A stretch of DNA of 64,000 nt. Origin: Haliscomenobacter hydrossis DSM 1100 (GTDB lineage Bacteria > Bacteroidota > Bacteroidia > Chitinophagales > Saprospiraceae). The notes below the pieces were generated by a model, which was given only the letters and a program-made list of their open reading frames with translations, did no database searches and was not told the DNA's origin. The translations under genes were made by a program, and so were the position numbers. Location of the stretch: the NCBI RefSeq assembly GCF_000212735.1, contig NC_015510.1, positions 806,001-870,000 on the forward strand, read 5' to 3'. The stretch's first letter is position 1. Each line of letters begins with the position of its first letter. Below, piece after piece: positions 9,404 to 18,443 of this stretch.

Positions 9404-11446
9404 TTAATCCTTTCTTGAAACCATATACAAGATCAAACCCATTGCGGCAAAAAACAGCACGCCCAGGATTTGAAAGCCACCTTCACCCAATGCGCCATGC
9501 AACATCGGCTCCAGGTTGACTTTGGCGATATTGGCGGCAATGCCTTCATTGACCGATAGAATGGCCACAATCACGCCCATTAAGGCGCCCCCAGCTACTA
9601 AACCCGTAGCAAACAAATTGCCTTTGCTCAGGTCTTCATCTTCAACCGCTTTGCCTTTTTTCTTCGCGGCATTGTCCGCAATACCACGAATAATGCCCCC
9701 GATCCAGATCGGCAAGGTGGTAGAAAGCGGGAGGTATGCACCAACCGCAAAAGAAAGTGATTTTACCCCACAAAGTTCGATGGTGATGGACAAAAATGCA
9801 CCCACCAATACAAACTGCCAGTCGAGGTTGAAACTCAACAAACCTTTGATCAACGTGGCCATGAGTGTACCCTGAGGGGCAGGATATTTATCGCTACCAA
9901 TGGCGTGTTCTATGCCCTGCGCCAATTGATCAGGCGTTGGCGTATCCAATATTTGTAAGGTAGCACCAATCGCAATCGAAGAAACAATTGCACCAACAAA
10001 CAAGGCAATTTGCTGGTATTTTGGCGTTGCCCCAATGATGTAACCCGTTTTTAAATCCTGGGATGTTGCCCCGGCGTTGGCTGCGGCAATACAAATCATG
10101 CTGCCCACCACGAGCACCATGGGCTCAAAGGTTTTGCCCGTCATGCCAAACCCGATGAAGATCAGCGCTGTACCCATCAAGGTAGCGATGGTCATCCCCG
10201 AAACCGGGTTGGAACTGGTGCCAATCAAACCGACAATCCGGCTGGAAACAGTCACAAAGAAGAAACCAAAAACGATGACCAGCAGGCCGATCAACAACTT
10301 TCCACCAAAGGAATTACCAGGAATCTGAGGCAATACCAACATCAAAATCACCAGCGCCAAGCTACCAATCCCCACCACCAAAATAGACAAATCTTGCTCG
10401 GTACGGGCCCGACTTTCCGTAGCCGTACGGTTTTTGAACGAATCAATGCTCTCCCGGAAGGAGGCCGCAATGGTCGGTAAGGTTTTTAATAAGGTGATAA
10501 AACCACCTGCAGCGACCGCTCCAGCCCCAATCTGGCGTACATAAGCACGGTAAATGGCCGCAGCGATGTTGCCAAAAGTTTGGGTTGCCGGATCCCAGGC
10601 ACCTGGACCACCCGCCGTGGCTACATCCGCCAGGTACCCCAACTTCACCAGTTGCAAGGCAATGATTTCAGTAGGCACCAGCGTGGCCAGCAAGGGAATC
10701 AAACCCAACCAGGCCAATACCCCGCCTGCCACCAGTACTCCAGCGATCTTTGGCCCGATGATGTACCCAACCCCCATGTATTCCGGGGTAATTTCCCCGT
10801 TGACGGTTGCTGCCGGGAAATACTTGTGGGTAGCCTTCGTCACGTAGGTAGGTGCTTCGGCAATGACGTGGAATACTTTTTGCAAAAGGGCATACACAAA
10901 AGCCACGCCCAAACCCTGATAAGCGGTTTTCGCAAAATCACCTCCTTTTTCCCCGGCAATCAACACCGAGGCGCAGGCGGTTCCTTCTGGGTAAGGTAAG
11001 TTTTTGTGCTCCTTCACAATGAGGGATCGCCGCAGCGGGATCATCATCAAGGTACCCAGAATCCCCCCAAAAACGGCCAGGGTGAAGATGGTGCTATACT
11101 TGAAATACTGATCGCCCATCGTGGGGTCGGACAAAAACAAAAAGGCTGGAATGGTGAACACAACCCCCGCTGCGATAGACTCACCGGCGGAACCCGTGGT
11201 TTGGATGATGTTGTTTTCCAGAATGGTTGTGCCCAAAAAGCGCCGCCCTAAAGAAATGGCCAATACGGCAATGGGAATGGAGGCGGATACGGTCAAGCCG
11301 GCTTTAAGCGCCAGATACACGGTTGCTGCTCCAAAAATAATCCCGAAAACTGCGCCCAAAACGATGGCACGCATCGTAAATTCTTTGACATTGGTGACCT
11401 CCGCTGGAATGTACGGTTTGAACTGGTCTGGATTGTGGTTTTCCAT
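9404..11446 (-). CDS. OPT-family oligopeptide transporter
   Basis: This 680-residue protein is strongly hydrophobic, with about 14-16 membrane helices. It begins with a short polar N-terminus and the OPT-type segment FTMRAIVLGAVFGIIFGAA, followed by YLALKAGLTVSASIPIAVL, and later carries NNIIQTTGSAGESIAAGVVF and the SQDLKTGYIIGATPKYQQ loop found in prokaryotic OPT proteins. It should import peptides or metal chelates with protons across the inner membrane. It has no accessory subunits nearby, as expected for a single-polypeptide carrier, and is transcribed alone. Confidence 0.93.
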   Translation of the reverse strand: MENHNPDQFKPYIPAEVTNVKEFTMRAIVLGAVFGIIFGAATVYLALKAGLTVSASIPIAVLAISLGRRFLGTTILENNIIQTTGSAGESIAAGVVFTIPAFLFLSDPTMGDQYFKYSTIFTLAVFGGILGTLMMIPLRRSLIVKEHKNLPYPEGTACASVLIAGEKGGDFAKTAYQGLGVAFVYALLQKVFHVIAEAPTYVTKATHKYFPAATVNGEITPEYMGVGYIIGPKIAGVLVAGGVLAWLGLIPLLATLVPTEIIALQLVKLGYLADVATAGGPGAWDPATQTFGNIAAAIYRAYVRQIGAGAVAAGGFITLLKTLPTIAASFRESIDSFKNRTATESRARTEQDLSILVVGIGSLALVILMLVLPQIPGNSFGGKLLIGLLVIVFGFFFVTVSSRIVGLIGTSSNPVSGMTIATLMGTALIFIGFGMTGKTFEPMVLVVGSMICIAAANAGATSQDLKTGYIIGATPKYQQIALFVGAIVSSIAIGATLQILDTPTPDQLAQGIEHAIGSDKYPAPQGTLMATLIKGLLSFNLDWQFVLVGAFLSITIELCGVKSLSFAVGAYLPLSTTLPIWIGGIIRGIADNAAKKKGKAVEDEDLSKGNLFATGLVAGGALMGVIVAILSVNEGIAANIAKVNLEPMLHGALGEGGFQILGVLFFAAMGLILYMVSRKD

Positions 11447-11588
11447 GAGTTAATGGTTAGGACTAAGGTGTTATACCCAACAAGAATTGCGACCAAATCA
11501 CATTTGGTCTTTTCGGTGGAAAAGATAATAATAAATGGGGAAATGCAAGGTTAGATTTAATGAGGAAAATTAGGGCTCGCTCGGTTGT

Positions 11589-12737
11589 TCATTTTACACT
11601 GGATAAAACCTTCATCAACTGCGCAGCAACCTGTTCTTTCGAAAAAACCAGTAGTCCATTTTGGGCCTGGTTTACCCGATCCAAATAAATACGCTGATGG
11701 ACCCACTCCTGCAAAAAATCCGCCAGTTCATCGGCGTTGGAATACCGTTGGGTCAAAGCATCCAGTGCAGGATGCAAGGGATAAAAAGCGGGTAGCAGCA
11801 TTGCTTTGCCAAAATGCAACATGTCGTTGATCCCCCCACTGATTGTTGTTTTTCCATAGCGTTCCCAAACAATGCCAAAGCGAATTTCCTCCCGTAAAGG
11901 CAGCAGCAAAAAATCTGCGGATTGCAAATGGCTGGTGTATTCCACATGAGATAAGACGTAACTGAAGGTTTGAATGTTGATCTTTTGCAACTGATGCTTC
12001 GCCATCAATTTGAATAGTGGCCGAGCGCTGGAGGTACCCGCATTGCCCAAAAAAATCAAGGTAATTGGTGACACTAAATGGGCATCTACTTGTGCAAGTG
12101 CAGCAAACAACAAGTCGAAATCGCGGGTTGAAGCAGAAACTGTACCGGGAACAACTAGCCGGAGTGGTATATTTGCAACCGGAGCATCCTGGGTGTAATA
12201 CGTGAACCTTAAAGCGGGCAACACCGATAATCCATCCGGCACCAAGGGCTGTAGGTTGGTTTGAATCGCTGCATCCAAAAAAGCGCAGGCATCCAGGTTG
12301 TGCAGCATTTTTTTTCGCCAAAAATTATCCCTGCGCAAGGTACTCCGCAACCAACGCAGCCCATCCTTGAAGCTACGCAGCTGTACATGTTGATGGGGGG
12401 CAAAAAAGAAATGACCTTTGTGGATCAGTAAAAGCGTTTTGCCATGAAAAGATTGTCGGGCAAAAAATGCAAAATCGCTGACGAGGGTGGTGAAAACAAC
12501 CAGATCACAGCGGTCGATTTGCGCTTTGTAACGGGTGATAAAGCTGGGAATTGATCCGCCCGGAGATTTGGAAAACCAACTGAGTTTTTCACTTTTTACC
12601 CAATCGAGCGGCAGCTCTGCTTGCATCTGCGCAGGCGCGAACACTTTGATATCAAGCTGATGTTCCAGCAGCAGATCGATCAGGCCAAACAAGACTTCCT
12701 GATGTTCCTGTAGTTCGACAAGGGCAATGGTTTTCAT
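11589..12737 (-). CDS. putative GT-B-fold glycosyltransferase-like protein
   Basis: This 382-residue soluble protein has a Rossmann-like N-terminus (MKTIALVELQEHQEVLFGLIDLL) and a second half that resembles the donor-binding domain of GT-B enzymes: LRLVVPGTVSASTRDFD, then ITLIFLGNAG, then a surface segment LQSADFLLLPLREEIRFG with the Glu region, and GGINDMLHFGKAMLLP. Sequence similarity to a defined glycosyltransferase family cannot be judged by eye, so the sugar and acceptor are unknown. Its start overlaps the stop of the upstream metallo-hydrolase gene by 4 bp (ATGA-type junction), so the two are translationally coupled and probably work together, perhaps with the membrane GT2 encoded upstream. 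Confidence 0.6.
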   Translation of the reverse strand: MKTIALVELQEHQEVLFGLIDLLLEHQLDIKVFAPAQMQAELPLDWVKSEKLSWFSKSPGGSIPSFITRYKAQIDRCDLVVFTTLVSDFAFFARQSFHGKTLLLIHKGHFFFAPHQHVQLRSFKDGLRWLRSTLRRDNFWRKKMLHNLDACAFLDAAIQTNLQPLVPDGLSVLPALRFTYYTQDAPVANIPLRLVVPGTVSASTRDFDLLFAALAQVDAHLVSPITLIFLGNAGTSSARPLFKLMAKHQLQKINIQTFSYVLSHVEYTSHLQSADFLLLPLREEIRFGIVWERYGKTTISGGINDMLHFGKAMLLPAFYPLHPALDALTQRYSNADELADFLQEWVHQRIYLDRVNQAQNGLLVFSKEQVAAQLMKVLSSVK

Positions 12738-13678
12738 AGAAAAACCCGCTTAAATTCTTCCTGAATCTGTACGATTTCATCTTCCTTGTACCTGCGCGAG
12801 AAATGCACAGGTACAGCTTTTTTTACCCCAGCTTTGCGCATGATTTGAGCCGACATTTCCACATAACTGTGTCGGTTTTGCAAAGCCAATGCCTGATCTT
12901 GATTGAGGTAATAGGTTTCAATCATCACTTCATCTGCATCGCGAAAAGTAGCCAATATTTTCCGATGATTTGCCGCCGTGGCGGCGTGGTCCATCACTAC
13001 GCCAAAACGGTAACCAATACGTAGTTTAAAATAGGGGAACAAATCTCCGGCGGGGCAATCCTGCTCTTTGAGGTGAATGATAGTTGTAGGTTCATTGGCG
13101 TGGAAAGCAGCTTTCGCGGCTTTGATCCAGGGCCCGGGAGCAAAAGGAGCCTCTATTTGTTGGAAATTTACGGTATCAGGCTCACTAAACAAATACGCAA
13201 TGGAAGGTGTGCCGTGATCCAAAACGGTGTATCGCACCTCTACCGCTTCATTGGCAAAAACTACTGGGCCTTTCTGTTCTCCTACCAATTGCAAATTCCA
13301 TTTGGCCGGATGTACGTTATATACTTTGATGCTTTGCTCGTTTTGAATTTCCCGAATTTCATAGACTAACTCATTTTCAGCAATCAGATTCCAATTGTAG
13401 GCTCGCAACTTCGCTTGTAGCTGTTTGGCAATGCCTTTAGGGCCACATACTACTACCCGCATTCCTGTGCCCAATTGGTGGCGCAAGACCGTATCAAAAT
13501 TAACGAAATGATCAATATGGGTATGGCTAATAAAAATAGCTCCAAGGTTAAGACAGTCTTTCTTGGTCAACAAACTGGCGCTTCCGCATTCACATAAATA
13601 ATGTTGAGCATGGTTGTCAATGCTGAGATGTATACAAATGTCTTCTGTGGGTAGATTTTTTAAGGTGGCCTGAATCAT
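12734..13678 (-). CDS. metallo-beta-lactamase-fold hydrolase (RNase Z-like)
   Basis: This 314-residue protein carries the zinc motif FISHTHIDHF (His52, His54, Asp56, His57) characteristic of the MBL fold. Further candidate ligands lie in VVMDHAATAANHRK and AVPVHFSRRY near the C-terminus, an arrangement similar to RNase Z and ElaC-like hydrolases; however the tRNA-binding exosite arm is not obvious, so a specific substrate cannot be named. It overlaps the downstream glycosyltransferase-like gene by 4 bp and lies 59 bp after the membrane GT2 gene on the same strand, so the three may form one transcript. Confidence 0.8.
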   Translation of the reverse strand: MIQATLKNLPTEDICIHLSIDNHAQHYLCECGSASLLTKKDCLNLGAIFISHTHIDHFVNFDTVLRHQLGTGMRVVVCGPKGIAKQLQAKLRAYNWNLIAENELVYEIREIQNEQSIKVYNVHPAKWNLQLVGEQKGPVVFANEAVEVRYTVLDHGTPSIAYLFSEPDTVNFQQIEAPFAPGPWIKAAKAAFHANEPTTIIHLKEQDCPAGDLFPYFKLRIGYRFGVVMDHAATAANHRKILATFRDADEVMIETYYLNQDQALALQNRHSYVEMSAQIMRKAGVKKAVPVHFSRRYKEDEIVQIQEEFKRVFL

Positions 13679-13737
13679 AAGTTTTCGGTTAAATACAACA
13701 AAATGTAGAAGTACTACTCCTCAACTTTATACAAGGA

Positions 13738-14916
13738 TCATTGGTTCCCTTTGCGTTCTACTTTTTCCCAGAGTACGGTTTGTTTACCTTTGATCAACCG
13801 CAGAAGACCGAGAAAAACGGAGTAATTCATCATACAGAAGTAATAGGGAATAAATAAAACTTTGACTTTAATTTTTTTGCGCTCAAATATCCATCCCAAA
13901 AAAGCCAGCAGATAAAACACCAGCTGAAACATAAAAAGGAGTACATAAAGAATACTACCAGTCCAAACCAATGCGGCGTTACTCAAAAAAGCGAGGAGCA
14001 ACGCCAAAGGTGCCAAAGTCCAACGCATGACCTTATGTGAAAAAAACTGCCAGCTAAAAATCCCGTAACGCAGGGGATTGAGCAAATCGCGCAAACGCCA
14101 GGAAGCTTGCAGACCTCCCGCGGAAATCCGGATTTTGCGCTTCAACTCCTCCCCTACTGAAGCTGAAGAATTTTCAATGGCGTAGGCATCCGCTGCGTAA
14201 GCAATCCGGTATCCTTTGCGCAGGACAGTCATGGTGAGGTAAAAATCTTCGATCAGGGTATCAGCAGGAATACTTTCGTAAAGCTGGGTGCGAATGGAAA
14301 ACAGCTCCCCCGCAGCACCTACCACTGAGCAGAGCTGTGCATCCCAGCGTTTGAGCAGGCTTTCGTATTTCCAATAGATCCCTTCTCCGGCGCTGCTTGC
14401 TTCATCTTTGTCGGCGATGTAGATGCGTTTTTCACCCGCTACTGCGCCCACTTTGGGGTCTGAGTAGTATTTGACCAAATTTTGGATGGCTTGGGGGTTC
14501 AATGTAGTATTGGCATCCGAAAATACGACTATGGGAGTCCCCACCAAGGGCATGACCCGATTTACTGCGGCTAGTTTGCCCAAGCGCTTGGGGTCATGCA
14601 ATATTTGGATGGAAAAGTCCTGGGGAACTAAACAACTTTTGGCTTTTTGGGGTGTTGAATCTGTTGAGCCGTCGGTTACCAACAACAGGTGTAATTTGTG
14701 CCGGGGGTAATCCAACGCCAGACAATTTTCGATTTTTTGCTCAATCCAATCTTCTTCATTGTAGGCGGCCACCAAAAGGGTAACAGCAGGGTAATCCTCA
14801 AGAGGTGTCAATGATTGCGCGGGGTATAGTTTTTTCAACAGGAATAAAATCAGCCCATATCCCAGATACGTATAGAGCACCAAAAAGACATTCACGGCGA
14901 AGATCCACTCAAGCAT
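13738..14916 (-). CDS. membrane glycosyltransferase family 2 (processive-type)
   Basis: From the ATG at 14916 the protein has 392 residues. An N-terminal membrane helix (WIFAVNVFLVLYTYLGYGLI) is followed by a GT2 domain with VTLLVAAYNEEDWIEQKI, the TDGSTDST loop, the DxD-like FSDANTTLN, and EDFYLTMTVLRKGYR. Three or four C-terminal helices follow, as in hyaluronan/poly-GlcNAc synthase-like enzymes. It should polymerise or transfer a nucleotide sugar at the inner membrane; the sugar is unknown. A longer reading from 14979 adds 21 residues but would overlap the divergent gene and precedes the membrane helix with an unlikely segment, so the shorter start is preferred. Confidence 0.85.
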   Translation of the reverse strand: MLEWIFAVNVFLVLYTYLGYGLILFLLKKLYPAQSLTPLEDYPAVTLLVAAYNEEDWIEQKIENCLALDYPRHKLHLLLVTDGSTDSTPQKAKSCLVPQDFSIQILHDPKRLGKLAAVNRVMPLVGTPIVVFSDANTTLNPQAIQNLVKYYSDPKVGAVAGEKRIYIADKDEASSAGEGIYWKYESLLKRWDAQLCSVVGAAGELFSIRTQLYESIPADTLIEDFYLTMTVLRKGYRIAYAADAYAIENSSASVGEELKRKIRISAGGLQASWRLRDLLNPLRYGIFSWQFFSHKVMRWTLAPLALLLAFLSNAALVWTGSILYVLLFMFQLVFYLLAFLGWIFERKKIKVKVLFIPYYFCMMNYSVFLGLLRLIKGKQTVLWEKVERKGNQ

Positions 14917-14990
14917 GGTATAAAAAATTAATTTATTGCGGTTAAGGTAAGCAGAAAAGCTTAGCTTTGTTGTACCCAAAATGGACGCTT

Positions 14991-15464
14991 ATGTACTTCC
15001 TATTAGACACTGTATCTGTAGCGCGAGGTGCTCAGGTTACACCTGCACAACTTGCCTATTCTGCTGTTCTCCTCAGCTCAGCTGTCGGAGCCTTCTTTAT
15101 GGCGCGACAAATTGAAGGACTTAGTTTTTACATCCTGGTTCCATTGCTCGCCTTGTTTCTCGTTTGGAAAATACCCGACCTGAGCTCTGGATTACAAACC
15201 GGACTTGGCCTTTTCACCGTTGCTGTTGCGTGCTTTTTGCTGCTCATCATCCTAAATCCGCGTGAAAACTCCTACTCCATTCAAGGCACCTCCATTGATG
15301 AGTGGAATAAATTCCGTGCTTTTGTCGTGGCTTTGCCTTGCATGTGTATCATGTTGCGGATCGTTAGCTACAATCCAAGCAAACTCAATTTGATCTTGTT
15401 TGGTCTTCCGCTGGTGGTTTGTGCCGGGTTTTCGGTATACGCCCTCCGCATCCTGCTGGCATAA
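14991..15464 (+). CDS. small integral membrane protein of unknown function
   Basis: The protein has 157 residues from the ATG at 14991 (a start at 14967 is also possible but extends into the divergent gene's leader). It shows about five hydrophobic helices, including LAYSAVLLSSAVGAFFMA, FYILVPLLALFLVW, GLFTVAVACFLLLIIL, and a C-terminal LILFGLPLVVCAGFSVYALR. No motif points to a family. It is divergent from the membrane GT2 gene with about 75 bp between starts and converges on pgk with an intrinsic terminator in between. Confidence 0.6.
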   Translation: MYFLLDTVSVARGAQVTPAQLAYSAVLLSSAVGAFFMARQIEGLSFYILVPLLALFLVWKIPDLSSGLQTGLGLFTVAVACFLLLIILNPRENSYSIQGTSIDEWNKFRAFVVALPCMCIMLRIVSYNPSKLNLILFGLPLVVCAGFSVYALRILLA

Positions 15465-15500
15465 AAAAAAGCTTGTCCCTAACTGCTAAGAACAAGCTTT
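15461..15500 (-). terminator. intrinsic terminator of pgk
   Basis: On the minus strand AAAGCTTGT (from 15500) pairs with ACAAGCTTT (to 15468), with a 15-base loop, followed directly by a run of T that ends at 15463. It lies 23 bp after the pgk stop and overlaps the end of the convergent membrane-protein gene, so it may serve both. Confidence 0.75.
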
Positions 15501-15522
15501 AGTACTAGCTTTCGGTACTTGT

Positions 15523-16731
15523 TTATTCTTTGATGGCTTTTACCCCAGGAAGTTCCTTCCCTTCGAGCAACTCGAGCATTGCTCCGCCACCTGTTGATAC
15601 ATAACTTACGTCATCGGCCAGTCCCATTTGGTTCACTGCCGCAACGGAATCGCCTCCACCCACCAGGGAGAAAGCGCCATTGGCAGTAGCTTTGGCCACT
15701 GCTTCCGCGATGGTCTTGGTTCCCTTGGCGAAGTTTTCAAACTCAAACACACCCATTGGTCCATTCCAAAGCAAGGTTTTGGAGTCCAGAATGGTCTCAC
15801 TAAACAGGGCGCAAGCTTTTTCACCCAAATCCAGTCCCATCCAGCCACTTTCGATGGCATTGCTGTCTACCACTTTGCGGTTGGCATCATTGCTGAAGGC
15901 ATCGGCAACCAGCGAATCTTCGGGTAGCAATAGTTTAACCCCTTTGGCCGCGGCTTTGGCGATCAATTGATTGGCCAATTCCAAACGGTCATCTTCACAA
16001 AGGGAATTGCCAATTTGGCCGCCCTGTGCTTTGATGAAGGTATACGCCATCCCGCCACCGATGATGAGGTTGTCGACATAATCGAGCATACGATCCAGTA
16101 AGAGGATCTTATCGGAAACTTTTGCCCCCCCAACAATAGCCGTAAGTGGCCGATCGGGGTTGTTGAGTACCCGATTGGCATTGTCCAACTCGGCTTTCAT
16201 CAAAAAGCCGAAGCCTTTGTTTTCTGCACTAAAAAATTGTGCCACGGTAGTCGTGGAAGCATGCGCCCGGTGCGCAGAGCCAAAGGCATCGTTGACGTAA
16301 ACATCGCCATACGTGGCCAGTTCTTTCGCCAAGGCCGGGTCTCCTTTTCCCTCTCCTTTGAGGAAACGGGTATTCTCCAGGATCAACACTTGTCCAGGTT
16401 GTAGTGCAGCAGTCATTGCAGCTGCTTTAGGGCCAACAAATTCTTCACAAAACAACACCGGAACACCCAGTAATTCAGCCGTATGCGCAACCGTGTGCTT
16501 CATGGTAAACCGAGCCACATCGATGGAGCCATCGGGTAGCAGTTTTTCGTCTGGACGCCCCAGGTGGGACATCAAGATCGCAGAACCACCTTTTTCCAGA
16601 ATGTACTTAATGGTGGGAATTGCCGCCCGAATTCGGGTGTCATCCGTAATCGCAAAGGTTTTTTTGTCGAGTGGTACATTGAAGTCCACCCGCACCAATG
16701 CGCGTTTATGGGAAAAGTTGATGTTTTGCAT
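15523..16731 (-). CDS. pgk: phosphoglycerate kinase
   Basis: The 402-residue protein matches phosphoglycerate kinase in full. The N-terminal signature RALVRVDFNVPLD, the substrate loop LMSHLGRPD, GGAKVSDKI, and the nucleotide-binding end GPMGVFEFENFAKGT and VGGGDSVAAV are all present. It converts 1,3-bisphosphoglycerate plus ADP to 3-phosphoglycerate plus ATP in glycolysis. The gap gene lies upstream on the same strand with 144 bp between them, mostly taken up by an inverted repeat, so pgk may be transcribed with gap or on its own. Confidence 0.98.
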   Translation of the reverse strand: MQNINFSHKRALVRVDFNVPLDKKTFAITDDTRIRAAIPTIKYILEKGGSAILMSHLGRPDEKLLPDGSIDVARFTMKHTVAHTAELLGVPVLFCEEFVGPKAAAMTAALQPGQVLILENTRFLKGEGKGDPALAKELATYGDVYVNDAFGSAHRAHASTTTVAQFFSAENKGFGFLMKAELDNANRVLNNPDRPLTAIVGGAKVSDKILLLDRMLDYVDNLIIGGGMAYTFIKAQGGQIGNSLCEDDRLELANQLIAKAAAKGVKLLLPEDSLVADAFSNDANRKVVDSNAIESGWMGLDLGEKACALFSETILDSKTLLWNGPMGVFEFENFAKGTKTIAEAVAKATANGAFSLVGGGDSVAAVNQMGLADDVSYVSTGGGAMLELLEGKELPGVKAIKE

Positions 16732-16742
16732 TTTAATGGTTT

Positions 16743-16877
16743 GAAGGGTTCGTAGTTCGGGGGTTCGGGGGTTCGTAGTTCGGGGGTTCGGGGGTTCGTA
16801 GTTCGGGGGTTAAATCGGGCACCTCGGCTCCGCTCGGCGACCGATTTAACCCTCGAACTACGAACCCTCGAACCCTT
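16743..16877. repeat. GTTCGGGG-word inverted repeat between gap and pgk
   Basis: The left half is a tandem series of TTCGTAGTTCGGGGG-type words, the centre holds a smaller palindrome (CACCTCGGCTCCGCTCGGCG), and the right half has CCCTCGAACTACGAACCC, complementary to the left. It abuts the gap stop codon. It shares the GGTTCG/CGAACC words with the element at 4296-4412. Confidence 0.8.
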
Positions 16878-17862
16878 AAATCCGCGTTGCCAAATCCGCC
16901 AAACGCGCTGAATAACCCGCTTCGTTGTCGTACCAGCCAACAACTTTAACCAGGTTACCAACGGTCATGGTCATGTCCACGTCCAGGATACAAGAGTGGG
17001 GATTGCCCACGATGTCCGCAGAAACGATGGGATCGACACAGTATTCAAGAATACCCTTCATTGGGCCTTCAGAAGCCGCTTTGAACGCAGCGTTGATTTC
17101 GTCAACGGAAGCCGTTTTTTTCACCAAAGCAGAGAAGTCGGTTACTGAACCCGTCAGGGTAGGTACCCGCATGGCGTTGCCATTCAACTTGCCTTTGAGG
17201 TGTGGCAATACCAAACCTACTGCTGAGGCGGCACCGGTGCTGGTCGGCACGATGGACACAGCAGCAGCACGCGCCCGACGCAAATCAGAGTGTGGCGCAT
17301 CTTGCAAACGCTGATCCGCAGTATACGCATGCACGGTAGTCATGAAGCCCGATTCAATGCCCAGCAAATCATCCAATACTTTCACCATCGGCGCAAGGCA
17401 GTTGGTAGTACATGATGCATTGGAATAAATGTGGTGATCAGCGCTGATTTTTTCGGAATTAACCCCCAAAACGATGGTTGGCAGGTCACCTTTAGCCGGC
17501 GCAGAGATAACCACTTTTTTGGCACCAGCAGTGATGTGCTGCTCGGCTTGCTCTTTGGTCGTAAAACGGCCAGTTGATTCAATCACCACATCTACCTTCA
17601 AATCGCCCCATGGCAATTTAGTCGGATCTTTTTCAGCCAAAGCCAGGATTGCTTTTCCGTTGATGTGAATGTATTTATCATCGGCACTTACTGTACCATC
17701 GAACTTCCCTTGTGCTGAGTCGTATTTAAAAAGGTGAGCCAGGGTTGGATTATCGGTGAGGTCATTGATGGCTACGACCTCAACGTCGTTCATTTTCAGA
17801 AGGTTGCGCAGGGTTATTCTACCGATGCGTCCAAATCCGTTGATAGCAATTCTCTTTGCCAT
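16876..17862 (-). CDS. gap: glyceraldehyde-3-phosphate dehydrogenase (NAD type)
   Basis: From ATG at 17860-17862 the protein has 328 residues, the normal length for GAPDH. It starts with [15 protein letters not shown], the NAD-binding loop; Asp34 (AINDLTD) indicates NAD rather than NADP. The catalytic cysteine is Cys151 in SNASCTTNC. The C-terminus has [12 protein letters not shown]. It catalyses the phosphorylating oxidation of glyceraldehyde-3-phosphate in glycolysis. A longer frame from 17955 adds 31 non-homologous residues and is not used: a TACCTTTG promoter box at 17964-17971 leaves a leader of about 95 bases before the chosen start. pgk follows downstream. Confidence 0.98.
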   Translation of the reverse strand: MAKRIAINGFGRIGRITLRNLLKMNDVEVVAINDLTDNPTLAHLFKYDSAQGKFDGTVSADDKYIHINGKAILALAEKDPTKLPWGDLKVDVVIESTGRFTTKEQAEQHITAGAKKVVISAPAKGDLPTIVLGVNSEKISADHHIYSNASCTTNCLAPMVKVLDDLLGIESGFMTTVHAYTADQRLQDAPHSDLRRARAAAVSIVPTSTGAASAVGLVLPHLKGKLNGNAMRVPTLTGSVTDFSALVKKTASVDEINAAFKAASEGPMKGILEYCVDPIVSADIVGNPHSCILDVDMTMTVGNLVKVVGWYDNEAGYSARLADLATRI

Positions 17863-17963
17863 GAGTGGATGTGTTTGATTTGATGAGTAAAAGTTGGTGT
17901 ATGGTGAACACTCATTATGTGCTTGTTCAACTTGGTATTCGGTAAGGGCGATCAAATGCAGCG

Positions 17964-17971
17964 CAAAGGTA
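17964..17971 (-). promoter_or_regulatory. -7 promoter box for gap
   Basis: The minus strand reads TACCTTTG, a perfect TAnnTTTG match. No clear TTG -33 element lies 17-23 bp upstream; that region is rich in A and T, so the assignment rests on the -7 box and position. Confidence 0.45.
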
Positions 17972-18052
17972 AAAAAATATTCATTATTCGTTTTTTTAGA
18001 AACCGTTTTAAAAAGGCCAGCAAAAAAAATTAAAAAAAATTAGTCCCAGTTC

Positions 18053-18084
18053 TTGTAATATTAACGAAGTCGAAATTATCTTTG
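18053..18084 (+). promoter_or_regulatory. promoter of the tRNA-Glu pair
   Basis: TTG at 18053-18055 and TATCTTTG at 18077-18084 (perfect TAnnTTTG) are 21 bp apart. The first tRNA begins about 55 bases after the expected start site. Confidence 0.6.
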
Positions 18085-18145
18085 CAATCCCATTTGGAAA
18101 GGAGGAGTTGCCAAGTATCAAAACCTGGCACTTTTTACTCAAAAT

Positions 18146-18220
18146 GGCCCGTTCGTCTAGGGGTTAGGACGCAGGATTTTCATTCCTGTAACACGGGTTC
18201 GATTCCCGTACGGGCTACCA
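18146..18220 (+). tRNA. tRNA-Glu (anticodon TTC), first copy, CCA encoded
   Basis: The acceptor arm GGCCCGT pairs with ACGGGCT. The D-arm region is TCGTCTAGGGGTTAGGACGC. The anticodon stem CAGGA/TCCTG holds loop TTTTCAT, so the anticodon is TTC (reads GAA/GAG). The T arm is ACGGG-TTCGATT-CCCGT. The discriminator base is A and CCA follows in the DNA at 18218-18220. It closely resembles bacterial tRNA-Glu. Confidence 0.96.
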
Positions 18221-18301
18221 ATGAAATGCAGGAACTTTTTCTGATTTTCGTTGTTTTGTAAGCAGTTTTTAGATTAAGAGCATTTTCAAATGCTCTCAGA
18301 G

Positions 18302-18373
18302 GGCCCGTTCGTCTAGGGGTTAGGACGCAGGATTTTCATTCCTGTAACACGGGTTCGATTCCCGTACGGGCTG
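18302..18373 (+). tRNA. tRNA-Glu (anticodon TTC), second copy, no encoded CCA
   Basis: Its first 71 bases are identical to the copy 156 bp upstream. The discriminator is G instead of A and the next bases are CAA, so CCA must be added enzymatically. A small hairpin (18277-18296) lies in the spacer between the two genes and may mark processing. Confidence 0.96.
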
Positions 18374-18374
18374 C

Positions 18375-18406
18375 AAAAGGGGACGCGTTGCGTCCCCTTT
18401 TTTTTT
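18375..18406 (+). terminator. intrinsic terminator of the tRNA-Glu operon
   Basis: The stem AAAAGGGGACGC pairs with GCGTCCCCTTTT around a 3-base loop and is followed by a run of T. It begins two bases after the second tRNA. Confidence 0.9.
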
Positions 18407-18443
18407 GGTGCCCAATGGGCAATCACACAGGATTGCCCCTACA

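Noticed and set aside
17863-17955. N-terminal extension of 31 residues on GAPDH
   Set aside because: GAPDH proteins begin at [14 protein letters not shown]-like sequence; the extension has no homology, and the -7 box at 17964 makes it a leader.
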